DNA of 16,116 nucleotides, from NCBI GenBank assembly GCA_030064795.1, contig JASJEI010000257.1, positions 1 through 16,116 on the forward strand, given 5' to 3'. This DNA is from Pleurocapsa sp. MO_226.B13. GTDB taxonomy: Bacteria > Cyanobacteriota > Cyanobacteriia > Cyanobacteriales > Xenococcaceae. A program made the position numbers and the translations under genes. Positions 7,811 to 14,734 of this stretch are shown here, piece by piece (positions within the stretch are counted from its first letter, which is position 1; the number at the start of each line of letters is the position of its first letter). The notes beneath the pieces are model-generated. The model made no database searches. It saw only the letters and a list, made by a program, of their open reading frames with translations, and had not been told where the DNA came from.

Positions 7811-8908
7811 ATGACATTTTCTGAACACCAACAGCCAGTATCAAGAGAACCACGTCGATTACTGGTTACGGGTGGTGCTGGATTCATTGGCTCTAATTTT
7901 GTCCATTATTGGTGCGAACAGTACAAGAGCGATCGCCTAGTCGTGCTGGATGCTCTTACCTATGCTGGAAACCAAAAGAATCTATCTTCTTTAGCTGGAC
8001 GGGAAAATTTTCGGTTTGTTCATGGAGATATCTGCGATCGCCCTTTGGTAGATGCTTTACTACAGGAAGAAGAAATTGATACAGTAGCTCACTTGGCTGC
8101 TGAATCCCATGTCGATCGCTCAATCTTAGGACCAGATGCGTTTATCCGTACTAATGTTGTCGGCACCTTCACTCTGTTGGAGAGCTTTCGGCATCACTGG
8201 GAACATCAGGGACGAACAGAAGAGTATCGCTTCCTCCATGTTTCAACGGATGAAGTCTATGGCAGTCTCAGTCCCGAAGAGCCTCAATTTACTGAAACCA
8301 CTCCCTACGCTCCCAACAGTCCCTACTCAGCTTCCAAAGCCAGCAGCGATCATCTTGCCCGCGCTTACTATCACACCTATGGTTTACCTACCCTAATCAC
8401 CAATTGTTCCAATAACTATGGTTCCTACCATTTCCCCGAAAAATTGATTCCCTTGATGTGCATCAACATCTTACTAGGTAAACCATTGCCAGTCTACGGG
8501 GATGGACAAAACATTCGGGATTGGCTCTATGTTCGCGATCACTGCCGCGCTTTAGATGTGGTGATCCACAAAGGTCAACCAGGTCAAACTTACAACATCG
8601 GTGGTAATAACGAAGTCAAAAATATCGACCTCGTTCACAAGTTATGTGAACTCATGAATGAGTTAGCACCTGACTTGCCTGTGCGTCCTGCCCAAAAACT
8701 AATTACTTTTGTCAAAGACCGACCTGGACATGACCGCCGCTACGCCATTGATGCTACCAAAATTAAAACTGAACTCGGTTGGACACCAGCAGAAACTTTA
8801 GAAGGAGGACTTCGCCACACAATTGAGTGGTATCTGAGGAACCCCGATTGGTGGCAGCCTTTGCTCTCCCAAGAGTATCAAGCTTACTATCACCAAGTCT
8901 ATGCATAA
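7811..8908 (+). CDS. rmlB: dTDP-glucose 4,6-dehydratase
   Basis: Converts dTDP-glucose to dTDP-4-dehydro-6-deoxyglucose with tightly bound NAD. The start is ATG 7811 with AGGTGA at 7801-7806; the frame also reads from TTG 7796, which overlaps the rmlA stop. The product has 365 residues, standard for the family. Extended SDR motifs: GGAGFIG (21-27), [11 protein letters not shown] (94-104), STDEVYG (145-151) with the catalytic Thr-Asp-Glu set, Tyr172-x3-Lys176 in PYSASK, then NCSNNYG and PEKLIP, followed by [11 protein letters not shown]. It is the last gene of the tight rmlD-rmlA-rmlB unit. The missing epimerase gene rmlC must be elsewhere if L-rhamnose is the product. Two HIP1 octamers (7929-7936, 8034-8041) fall inside, as in native cyanobacterial genes. 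Confidence 0.97.
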   Translation: MTFSEHQQPVSREPRRLLVTGGAGFIGSNFVHYWCEQYKSDRLVVLDALTYAGNQKNLSSLAGRENFRFVHGDICDRPLVDALLQEEEIDTVAHLAAESHVDRSILGPDAFIRTNVVGTFTLLESFRHHWEHQGRTEEYRFLHVSTDEVYGSLSPEEPQFTETTPYAPNSPYSASKASSDHLARAYYHTYGLPTLITNCSNNYGSYHFPEKLIPLMCINILLGKPLPVYGDGQNIRDWLYVRDHCRALDVVIHKGQPGQTYNIGGNNEVKNIDLVHKLCELMNELAPDLPVRPAQKLITFVKDRPGHDRRYAIDATKIKTELGWTPAETLEGGLRHTIEWYLRNPDWWQPLLSQEYQAYYHQVYA

Positions 8909-8936
8909 ATACAATCCGGCGCTTGGGAATTACCGG

Positions 8937-8974
8937 AAGCCTCGCTGATTGTCGGTACGCAATACGGCTTTTTT
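8937..8974 (+). terminator. Candidate Rho-independent terminator after rmlB
   Basis: AAGCC (8937-8941) can pair with GGCTT (8966-8970), and internally ATTG (8948-8951) with CAAT (8960-8963), leaving asymmetric internal loops. A run of six T follows directly (8969-8974). Position, 28 bp after the rmlB stop, fits the end of the rml unit. The stem is imperfect, so this is a moderate call. Confidence 0.4.
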
Positions 8975-8999
8975 GTGACTCACCTGTGATTTTTGAATC

Positions 9000-9037
9000 C
9001 CTGAATCAACCTGAATTTAAACCTGAATCAACCTGAA
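9000..9037 (+). repeat. Two direct copies of a 16-bp sequence, period 22 bp
   Basis: CCTGAATCAACCTGAA occurs at 9000-9015 and again at 9022-9037. Each copy contains two CCTGAA blocks, so the pattern is nested. It is immediately followed by CCTGAACTTTTC and GGGATTTTTT (9032-9053), and a similar pair of blocks recurs after the PEP synthase gene (14184-14214). The function is unknown. Confidence 0.7.
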
Positions 9038-9103
9038 CTTTTCGGGATTTTTTCTACCAACCATTTCCGACATCATAGAGATATATCGAACAGGTTAGTA
9101 GGT

Positions 9104-9247
9104 ACTTAGGAGTCACGTAGTAATAAGTTTCCCATTTATGCATATTAATTGAAAGATATAATTTTTGCTGGTCAAAGCATGAGGTTATTTAATCCTTGTT
9201 CAAATTAATCTGAAATAGGGAAGTTATTTGTGCGCGACTCCTTAGAG
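9104..9247 (+). repeat. MITE-like segment with ~35-bp imperfect terminal inverted repeats
   Basis: The left arm (about 9104-9138, with TTAGGAGTCACG, then AATAAGTTTCCC) matches the reverse complement of the right arm (about 9212-9247, with GGGAAGTTATT, then CGCGACTCCTTAG). About three quarters of positions match by eye, with one small gap. The AT-rich interior encodes nothing. ACTTAGG occurs at 9104-9110 and again at 9251-9257, which could be a coincidence or a trace of insertion. It could be a miniature transposable element or simply a long hairpin in the leader of the next gene. Confidence 0.4.
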
Positions 9248-9291
9248 GAAACTTAGGCGATCGCTCTATTTTTTACAGGAGGTGAAACCCA

Positions 9292-9498
9292 ATGTGCTGG
9301 TTAAAAAATAAGTCGATCGCTAAAATAATGATTTGGTTAATGGCAGAAATTTTACTTAATTGCCTGGGAATCGATGACTTAGCCGACTATAGCGAGTTCG
9401 TTTTTAAAAACAATAAAGATGAAAAGTTAATTATTGAGCTAGTAGAGTCAGGCAAATTAGCAAATACCAATAACAGCAAGAGTTTGAGGCTTTTATGA
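9292..9498 (+). CDS. Small hypothetical protein (68 aa), probably cyanobacterial
   Basis: The best Shine-Dalgarno sequence in the window, AGGAGGTGA (9277-9285), sits at good spacing before ATG 9292, a strong argument that this short frame is translated. The product has a basic N-terminus (CWLKNKSIAK), a hydrophobic helix IMIWLMAEILLNCLGI (about residues 12-27), an acidic stretch DDLADYSEF (28-36), and a charged polar tail ending SLRLL. I recall short cyanobacterial proteins with a similar 'AE-x-LLN-x-x-G-x-DDLADY' core but know no function for them. It may be peripheral to or anchored in the membrane, or fold as a small helical protein. A HIP1 octamer lies just upstream (9257-9264). It stands between the rml unit and the MATE gene, 221 bp before the latter. 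Confidence 0.65.
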   Translation: MCWLKNKSIAKIMIWLMAEILLNCLGIDDLADYSEFVFKNNKDEKLIIELVESGKLANTNNSKSLRLL

Positions 9499-9646
9499 AA
9501 ATTTATCAACAAGGCTTGACTCTGCGTCACAGCTAACATTCCCCACAAGACTCTAGGGGAGAGAGGGTATCCCAGGCTATCTATTTTAGTCATTCAACAT
9601 CTGGTTAATTGCTCCCGTTCTCCACGCTCTCACCTGAAGAAATCTC

Positions 9647-9662
9647 GAGCGCGAGCGCGCTC
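9647..9662 (+). repeat. GC-rich hairpin in the MATE upstream region
   Basis: GAGCGC (9647-9652) and GCGCTC (9657-9662) pair around a 4-nt GAGC loop. It contrasts with the AT-rich surroundings. No T-run follows. It may separate the small-protein gene from the MATE transcript or lie in the MATE leader. Confidence 0.45.
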
Positions 9663-9687
9663 TTCGATGAAATCTAACAATCTCACG

Positions 9688-9714
9688 TTAAGGATTTACT
9701 AATTAAGGATTTAC
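9688..9714 (+). repeat. Tandem TTAAGGATTTAC pair containing the MATE ribosome site
   Basis: TTAAGGATTTAC is present at 9688-9699 and 9703-9714, 15 bp apart. The AAGGAT of the second copy is correctly spaced from the ATG at 9720 and likely serves as ribosome site. The first copy leads to no start codon. It looks like a small duplication of the translation-initiation region. TTAAGGATT also precedes the PEP synthase start (11476-11484). Confidence 0.6.
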
Positions 9715-9719
9715 GAATA

Positions 9720-11105
9720 ATGAAAACCAACCAACCCCAAGCTATGCAAGGGAAACTGACTGAGGGTAGCGTTAGATTGCATCTAGTCAAACTGACCGTG
9801 CCACAGATCATGGGCACGTTTGCACTCGTTGCTTTCAATCTCGTAGATACCTATTTTGTCGCTCAACTAGGAACCAATGAGCTAGCAGCAGTAAGTTTTA
9901 CGTTTCCAGTCTTCATGACTTTAGGAAGCTTGGCAATGGGTTTAGGGGTCGGGACATCCTCCGTCATCGCCCGTGCCATTGGGCAAGGAAACCGCTATAA
10001 AGTGCAGCGGTTGACTACCGATAGTTTGACACTGTCTCTACTTGTTGTCGGCACCTTTATTCTCGTCGGTCTGGGTACAATTGAGCCACTGTTCGCGGTT
10101 TTGGGTGCTGGACCTGATGTTATCCCTCTAATCCGAGACTACATGGAAATATACTACCTCGGATTGAGCTTTATTTTAGTTCCCATGATGGCAAGCGCGG
10201 CTATCCGTTCCTCTGGAAACTCCATATTTCCTGGTCTAATGATGATGGTTGCTACCAGTATCAATTTGGTACTAGATCCTTTGCTGATTTTTGGCTGGAG
10301 CGGTTTTCCAGCCTTAGGAATTCAAGGAGCAGCCTTGGCGACAGTCTTCTCTAACTTCATAGTCTTGGTCGCATTCTTAATTTTCCTCGATCGGAAACGG
10401 ATGATTCTATTCAACTTGCCGAAATTTAAGGAAGTCTTTAAATCCTGGAGAAACATTCTTCATATTGCTATACCTTCTACTGCCACACATATGATTAAAC
10501 CCATTTCTATGGGTTTGATCGTGAGTATGATTGCCTTTTACGGTAGTGATGCTGTAGCTGGCTTTGGCATTGCCTCGCGGCTGGAAGGATTGGCATTTAT
10601 AGTCTTTATCGCCTTATCAACAACTGTTGGTCCAGTAGTCGGACAAAACTGGGGGGCTGGGAAGTTGGCTCGCGTTAATCAAGCTTTTCTCTTAAGCATC
10701 CAATTTTGCTTAATTTGGGGCGTTCTTATAGCGATAGTTCTTGGTCTTGCCTCTCCTTGGCTCGCATCACATTTTGACAACAATCCTGACGTGGTCTCCG
10801 TCACCGCTGCCTATATGGCGATTGTCCCGATTAGCTATGCAGCTTCGGGCATCATCCAGATTTCTAGCTCGACTTTTAATGCAATGGGAAAACCTTTACC
10901 ATCAGTCGCGCTCATGCTCACCCAGACGCTCATTCTTTACGTGCCATTGGCTGCAGTTGGAAGCCAACTTTTCGGCGTTAACGGAGTCTTTGCTGCCGTC
11001 TGTTTCTCCAATGTGGTCGTTGGTCTGGTAGCGTTTGCCTGGAATCGTAAAACTTGCCAAGTTATGACTGCAGAATTTCCTGACAGTAATCGGCGCAGAT
11101 TCTAG
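9720..11105 (+). CDS. MATE family multidrug/metabolite efflux transporter
   Basis: An inner-membrane antiporter of 461 residues, the normal length, that uses a Na+ or H+ gradient to export small organic compounds. Roughly twelve hydrophobic spans can be counted in two homologous halves. Typical family segments are visible: the N-terminal LTVPQIMGTFALVAFNLVDTYFVAQLGT, the loop region GTSSVIARAIGQGN, PLLIFGW and GAALATVFSNF in the first half, and GPVVGQNWGAGK near the start of the second. The start is ATG 9720 with AAGGAT at 9705-9710. No regulator gene is adjacent. Placed between the deoxysugar genes and PEP synthase, it may export the locus product, but MATE proteins are also common housekeeping detoxifiers. 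Like the glycosyltransferase and permease genes it has no HIP1 octamer. Confidence 0.95.
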   Translation: MKTNQPQAMQGKLTEGSVRLHLVKLTVPQIMGTFALVAFNLVDTYFVAQLGTNELAAVSFTFPVFMTLGSLAMGLGVGTSSVIARAIGQGNRYKVQRLTTDSLTLSLLVVGTFILVGLGTIEPLFAVLGAGPDVIPLIRDYMEIYYLGLSFILVPMMASAAIRSSGNSIFPGLMMMVATSINLVLDPLLIFGWSGFPALGIQGAALATVFSNFIVLVAFLIFLDRKRMILFNLPKFKEVFKSWRNILHIAIPSTATHMIKPISMGLIVSMIAFYGSDAVAGFGIASRLEGLAFIVFIALSTTVGPVVGQNWGAGKLARVNQAFLLSIQFCLIWGVLIAIVLGLASPWLASHFDNNPDVVSVTAAYMAIVPISYAASGIIQISSSTFNAMGKPLPSVALMLTQTLILYVPLAAVGSQLFGVNGVFAAVCFSNVVVGLVAFAWNRKTCQVMTAEFPDSNRRRF

Positions 11106-11126
11106 CCCACGCGGTTTACTCGTGGG
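11106..11126 (+). repeat. CCCACG...CGTGGG hairpin touching the MATE stop codon
   Basis: CCCACG (11106-11111) and CGTGGG (11121-11126) form a perfect 6-bp stem with a 9-nt loop, beginning the base after the TAG. No U-tract follows. This hairpin followed by GATGA resembles structures I associate with right ends of IS200/IS605-type elements in cyanobacteria, but no transposase remnant is next to it, so this may be only a transcript-end hairpin. Confidence 0.5.
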
Positions 11127-11190
11127 ATGAAAACTAGTCAGCATCTAAAGGTGCTTAGGACTATTAGTTGAAAAGAACAGAAATACTACG

Positions 11191-11367
11191 ATGAAATTCA
11201 GACACCGTTCCCTAAATACTCGAATAAATACCAATATACCCGATTTTAATGCTATGGAGCTTCATGGAACTCCGACGGGAATTCCACCCGACAACCAGCC
11301 ACAAAAGTGGCTCGATCTGGCATTATTTTTGATGACCGGTGGTCGTGAGCTCACAGAAACAAAATAA
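11191..11367 (+). CDS. Possible small protein (58 aa), unrecognised
   Basis: An open frame from ATG 11191 to TAA 11365-11367. The product begins basic (MKFRHRSLNTR), then has a composition that looks protein-like rather than random: NAMELHGTPTGIPPDNQPQ, then a helix-like WLDLALFLMTGG and a polar end. No good ribosome site precedes 11191; an internal ATG at 11254 would give 37 residues. I do not recognise the family. It lies alone in the 386-bp gap between the MATE and PEP synthase genes, with no other gene in that gap. It may be a genuine short gene or a fragment of a lost one. Confidence 0.35.
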   Translation: MKFRHRSLNTRINTNIPDFNAMELHGTPTGIPPDNQPQKWLDLALFLMTGGRELTETK

Positions 11368-11491
11368 AATATCGAGAGCTTTTAGCTGCGTCGGGCTTTA
11401 AGCTGACAAAGCTTATCTATACCCAGTCTCCCAGTAAAGGTTTTCCCTACTGACTTATGGTTAAAACACCGATTCTTAAGGATTAAAACTT

Positions 11492-14182
11492 ATGTATACC
11501 AAAACCACTAATCTCTACATCCGTTCTTTGACAAGCCTTAGTCTTAAGGACTTTCCCCTTGTTGGCGGCAAAAACGCTTCTTTAGGAGAAATGATGCAGG
11601 CTCTTGAGTTTGAAGGCATTCAAATCCCTAAAGGTTTTGCCATCACAGTAGATGCCTATCGAGATTACCTCAAAGCCAATAACTTGACTGAAAAAATCAA
11701 GTTCTACCTCACAGAACTCGAACAGGGCAATATTTCCCTGGAAAAAGCAGGGAAATTTATCCGCCGACTCTTCTACCAGTCTCCCCTCCCAGAGTCAATT
11801 CAAACCGAAATTACCAATGCCTATGCCGAACTATGTCGCTTTTATCACACCGAGCGAGTAGACGTTGCTGTCAGAAGTAGTGCTACTGCTGAAGATTTAC
11901 CCAATGCTAGTTTTGCCGGTCAACAAGAATCTTATCTCAATATCTGTGGAAGTGGCGAAGTTCTCGAAGCTTGTCGCAAGTGCTATGCTTCTCTCTTTAC
12001 AGACCGCGCCATCAGCTATCGCAATACCAAAGGCTTTGACCATCTCGAAGTAGCCCTCTCCATCGGGATTCAAAAGATGGTTCGGTCTGACTTGGCTAGT
12101 GCGGGGGTGATGTTTTCCATCGATCCAGAAACTGGATTCAATAACATTATTTTGATTACAGGTGCGTGGGGATTAGGGGAAAATGTGGTTCAAGGAACTG
12201 TCAACCCAGATGAATTCCGCGTCTTCCAACCTCTATTAGATCGACCATCACTACAACCCATCATTGAGAAAACCCTTGGTTCTAAGGAGAAAAAACTGAT
12301 TTATGCCCAAGGTATTTTTCAACAGACTCGTCAGGTGGAAACCTCTGGTTGTGAACGCCAATCCTTAATTCTTAGAGATGCGGAAATCCTGCAGTTGGCA
12401 CAGTGGGCAAATCGCATTGAAGAACATTATGCTCGACCAATGGATATTGAGTGGGCAAAAGATGGTATTACAGGGGAGTTATTTATTCTTCAGGCTAGAC
12501 CAGAAACCGTCCAGTCTCGCCAGAGGCAAGGGATTCTCAAAACCTATCAACTCAAGCAGTCCCATCAACCAATATTAACTGGATTGAGTGTTGGAGCGGC
12601 GATCGCCACAGGGAAAGTTTGTTTGATTGAAGATGCGGAACAGATCGACCAATTTGAAGATGGGGCAATTTTAGTTACCAAAATGACTGACCCCGATTGG
12701 GTTCCTGTCATGAAACGTGCTGCGGGTATCGTCACCGATTCTGGAGGACGCACCTGTCATGCTGCTATTATCAGTCGCGAATTGGGTATTCCTGCCGTTG
12801 TTGGGACGGGAAGAGCAACCCAATTATTGCAGCAGTATCAGGAAATTACTATTTCCTGTGCAGAAGGGGATAGAGGACAAATCTATAATGGCATTTTGGA
12901 CTACGAGCAATCAGAAGTCAGTTTAGAGGGAGTCCCAGAAACTAAGACCCGCATTATGCTCAACATCGCCAGTTCGGCAGCAGCTTTCAAATGGTGGAAG
13001 TTACCAGTCAACGGTATTGGTTTAGCGCGAATGGAATTTATCATTAATAGCGTTATTAAGATTCATCCTCTTGCTCTAGTGCATTTTGAGCAACTAAGCG
13101 ATTTAGAAGTCAAGCAGCAAATTCAGCAGATAACGCAAGGATACAAAGATAAAAAAGAATATTTTGTCGATAAGTTGGCCCAGGGAATTGCCAAAATTGC
13201 CGCTTCTCAGTATCCCGAACCGGTAATTGTGCGGATGAGCGACTTTAAAACCAATGAATATGCCGATTTGATCGGGGGACGACAATTCGAGCCATCGGAA
13301 GCCAACCCCATGCTTGGATTTCGCGGTGCTTCTCGTTATTACAGTCCTCGCTACCGAGAAGGATTTGCTTTAGAGTGCCAAGCAATTAAGCGGGTACGGG
13401 AGGTAATTGGTTTGGATAATGTGATTATTATGATTCCCTTCTGCCGACGTCTGCAGGAAGCTGACCGAGTGTTGTCAGTTTTGGCAGAAAATGGACTCCA
13501 GCGGGGAGAAAATGGCTTGCTTGTCTATGTCATGTGCGAAGTTCCCTCAAATGTGGAGTTAGCCGCCGAATTTTCTCAACGGTTTGATGGTTTTTCCATT
13601 GGTACTAATGACTTGACTCAGCTAGTGTTAGGCATAGACCGAGATTCTGAAGAGTTGGCAGAATTATTTGACGAGCGGGATTTAGCAGTAAAGCGAATGA
13701 TTCGTCGCTTGATTAAAGCAGCTCATCAGCAAGGTCGCAAAGTTGGAATTTGTGGTCAAGCTCCTTCGGATCATCCTGACTTTGCCACTTTTTTGGTAGA
13801 AGCAGGAATTGACTCGATTTCTCTGAATCCTGATAGTGCGATATCTGTGAAGCAGCAAGTAGCGCAGACGGAAGCAAAGTTAGAGCAAGGGCTGCAAAAG
13901 ACTATTTGTGAGGGCGCGGCCCCCGAATTCGATTCGGGGGCTTGTGTCGCCCGTCAAGAGCAAATGACCTCAGCAGATTTATCAGCCGACTTAAAGGAGA
14001 TGCCCCCTCAGTGGTTAGCTTCGCTTCACCAAGCTTCCAGTCAACTCAGTGGGAAAAAAGTGATCGAGCTAATTAAAGCTATTCCGCCAGCAAAAGCCCC
14101 ACTCGCTGCCAGACTGCAAACCTTAGCAGAAAACTATCAATTTGATGAGATTGTGAGATTACTGAATTTTTCTTCAGATTAA
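11492..14182 (+). CDS. ppsA: Phosphoenolpyruvate synthase with hybrid-kinase-like C-terminal tail
   Basis: Converts pyruvate, ATP and water to PEP, AMP and phosphate. Order of domains: ATP-binding region (~18-340, with VGGKNASLGEM at 24-34 and VRSSATAEDLPNASFAGQQES at 127-147), phosphohistidine domain (~380-470, TDSGGRTCHAAIISRE with catalytic His423), and PEP/pyruvate barrel (~485-795, with GFRGASRYY, SIGTNDLTQLVLGIDRDS, and GICGQAPSDHPDF containing Cys754). All key residues are present, so it should be active. The core ends near residue 798, but the protein runs to 896. The linker at 807-820 is encoded by a palindromic element, and residues ~836-891 (MPPQWLASLHQ...YQFDEIVRLL) resemble the helical tail that closes many cyanobacterial hybrid histidine kinases. 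Start ATG 11492 follows TTAAGGATT at 11476-11484. In this locus it could feed PEP to DAHP synthase and recycle pyruvate from chorismate lyase (inference). Confidence 0.95.
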   Translation: MYTKTTNLYIRSLTSLSLKDFPLVGGKNASLGEMMQALEFEGIQIPKGFAITVDAYRDYLKANNLTEKIKFYLTELEQGNISLEKAGKFIRRLFYQSPLPESIQTEITNAYAELCRFYHTERVDVAVRSSATAEDLPNASFAGQQESYLNICGSGEVLEACRKCYASLFTDRAISYRNTKGFDHLEVALSIGIQKMVRSDLASAGVMFSIDPETGFNNIILITGAWGLGENVVQGTVNPDEFRVFQPLLDRPSLQPIIEKTLGSKEKKLIYAQGIFQQTRQVETSGCERQSLILRDAEILQLAQWANRIEEHYARPMDIEWAKDGITGELFILQARPETVQSRQRQGILKTYQLKQSHQPILTGLSVGAAIATGKVCLIEDAEQIDQFEDGAILVTKMTDPDWVPVMKRAAGIVTDSGGRTCHAAIISRELGIPAVVGTGRATQLLQQYQEITISCAEGDRGQIYNGILDYEQSEVSLEGVPETKTRIMLNIASSAAAFKWWKLPVNGIGLARMEFIINSVIKIHPLALVHFEQLSDLEVKQQIQQITQGYKDKKEYFVDKLAQGIAKIAASQYPEPVIVRMSDFKTNEYADLIGGRQFEPSEANPMLGFRGASRYYSPRYREGFALECQAIKRVREVIGLDNVIIMIPFCRRLQEADRVLSVLAENGLQRGENGLLVYVMCEVPSNVELAAEFSQRFDGFSIGTNDLTQLVLGIDRDSEELAELFDERDLAVKRMIRRLIKAAHQQGRKVGICGQAPSDHPDFATFLVEAGIDSISLNPDSAISVKQQVAQTEAKLEQGLQKTICEGAAPEFDSGACVARQEQMTSADLSADLKEMPPQWLASLHQASSQLSGKKVIELIKAIPPAKAPLAARLQTLAENYQFDEIVRLLNFSSD
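13912..13952 (+). repeat. Palindromic element inside the PEP synthase gene, in frame
   Basis: GCCCCCGAAT (13919-13928) and ATTCGGGGGC (13932-13941) are perfect 10-bp arms around TCG. An outer pair, GGGCG (13912-13916) with CGCCC (13948-13952), encloses them. The ~41-bp element is far more GC-rich than its surroundings, keeps the reading frame open and falls in a linker outside catalytic domains. This is what a mobile palindromic repeat tolerated in coding DNA would look like. Confidence 0.75.
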
Positions 14183-14275
14183 TCCTGAACTTTTCTGAAC
14201 TAATAGGGATTTTTCCGACTCAAGATTTCAAACATACTAATAATCAAAGAAATCGACATCTAAAGGAGAAATATC

Positions 14276-14551
14276 ATGAAGCTAACCGATCATAGTGTAT
14301 CATATCAACCCCAATCAAAGAGCGTACGCTTTTGGAAATTACCAACTGTCTTCGAGCGCACCCTAGCTCGCGCGATCGCCTTCGGTCGACTTATAATTCG
14401 CCTACTGCTGAATGGATATCGACCCCAGATTCGCCAAGGTCGCGATCGCGATAACAAGATCTACTGGTACGCTTACTATCCTCTCTCTGGCGTATCAAAA
14501 GTTCTCGCTTTTGAAGCAGAAATTAAACAGTGGCTCGAATTTACTCAATAA
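14276..14551 (+). CDS. Small basic hypothetical protein (91 aa)
   Basis: Start ATG 14276 with a strong AAAGGAGA at 14262-14269. The sequence is rich in Arg/Lys with no transmembrane span long enough to be convincing (the best is around ARAIAFGRLIIRLLLNGY, residues ~31-48, more amphipathic than membrane). The second half has a compact patterned stretch, RDNKIYWYAYYPLSG, then EAEIKQWLEFTQ, resembling a small beta-hairpin plus helix. I do not recognise a named family; similar short proteins seem common in cyanobacteria. Two HIP1 octamers fall within it (14372-14379, 14442-14449). It follows the PEP synthase gene by 93 bp and precedes devB by 183 bp, so it could be the last gene of the PEP synthase transcript. 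Confidence 0.65.
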   Translation: MKLTDHSVSYQPQSKSVRFWKLPTVFERTLARAIAFGRLIIRLLLNGYRPQIRQGRDRDNKIYWYAYYPLSGVSKVLAFEAEIKQWLEFTQ

Positions 14552-14589
14552 ATAAGCGTCAAGCGTACTGCCAAGGAAGGACAGAAGCT

Positions 14590-14660
14590 GGGGGACTGGG
14601 GACTGGGAACAATTAATTAATGCTCCGCAGCCGATTAATTCCCAATCCCTAATCCCTAAT
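14590..14660 (+). repeat. Heptanucleotide STRR-type repeat with inverted halves
   Basis: The left side has two tandem GGGGACT heptamers (14591-14604); the right side has CCCAATC followed by CCTAATC and CCTAAT (14641-14660), the same class of heptamer on the other strand. The two halves can pair imperfectly (GGGACTGGGAA with TTCCCAATCCC and nearby TTAAT blocks) to form a long hairpin. Such heptamer clusters are a known feature of intergenic DNA in many cyanobacteria. It separates the small basic-protein gene from devB. Confidence 0.65.
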
Positions 14661-14734
14661 AACTGTGTTCTACTCAACTGAAAACCGCTGTAAGTCAACT
14701 AAACCAACTAGTCTAAATAAAAAGGATTCGATTA

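Noticed and set aside
11106..11126. Hairpin after the MATE gene as an IS200/IS605 right end or Rho-independent terminator
   Set aside because: No TnpA or TnpB remnant nearby and no T-run after the stem; kept only as a hairpin.
14590..14660. GGGGACT/CCTAATC repeats as a possible CRISPR array
   Set aside because: Units are 7 bp without unique spacers; they fit heptanucleotide STRR repeats.
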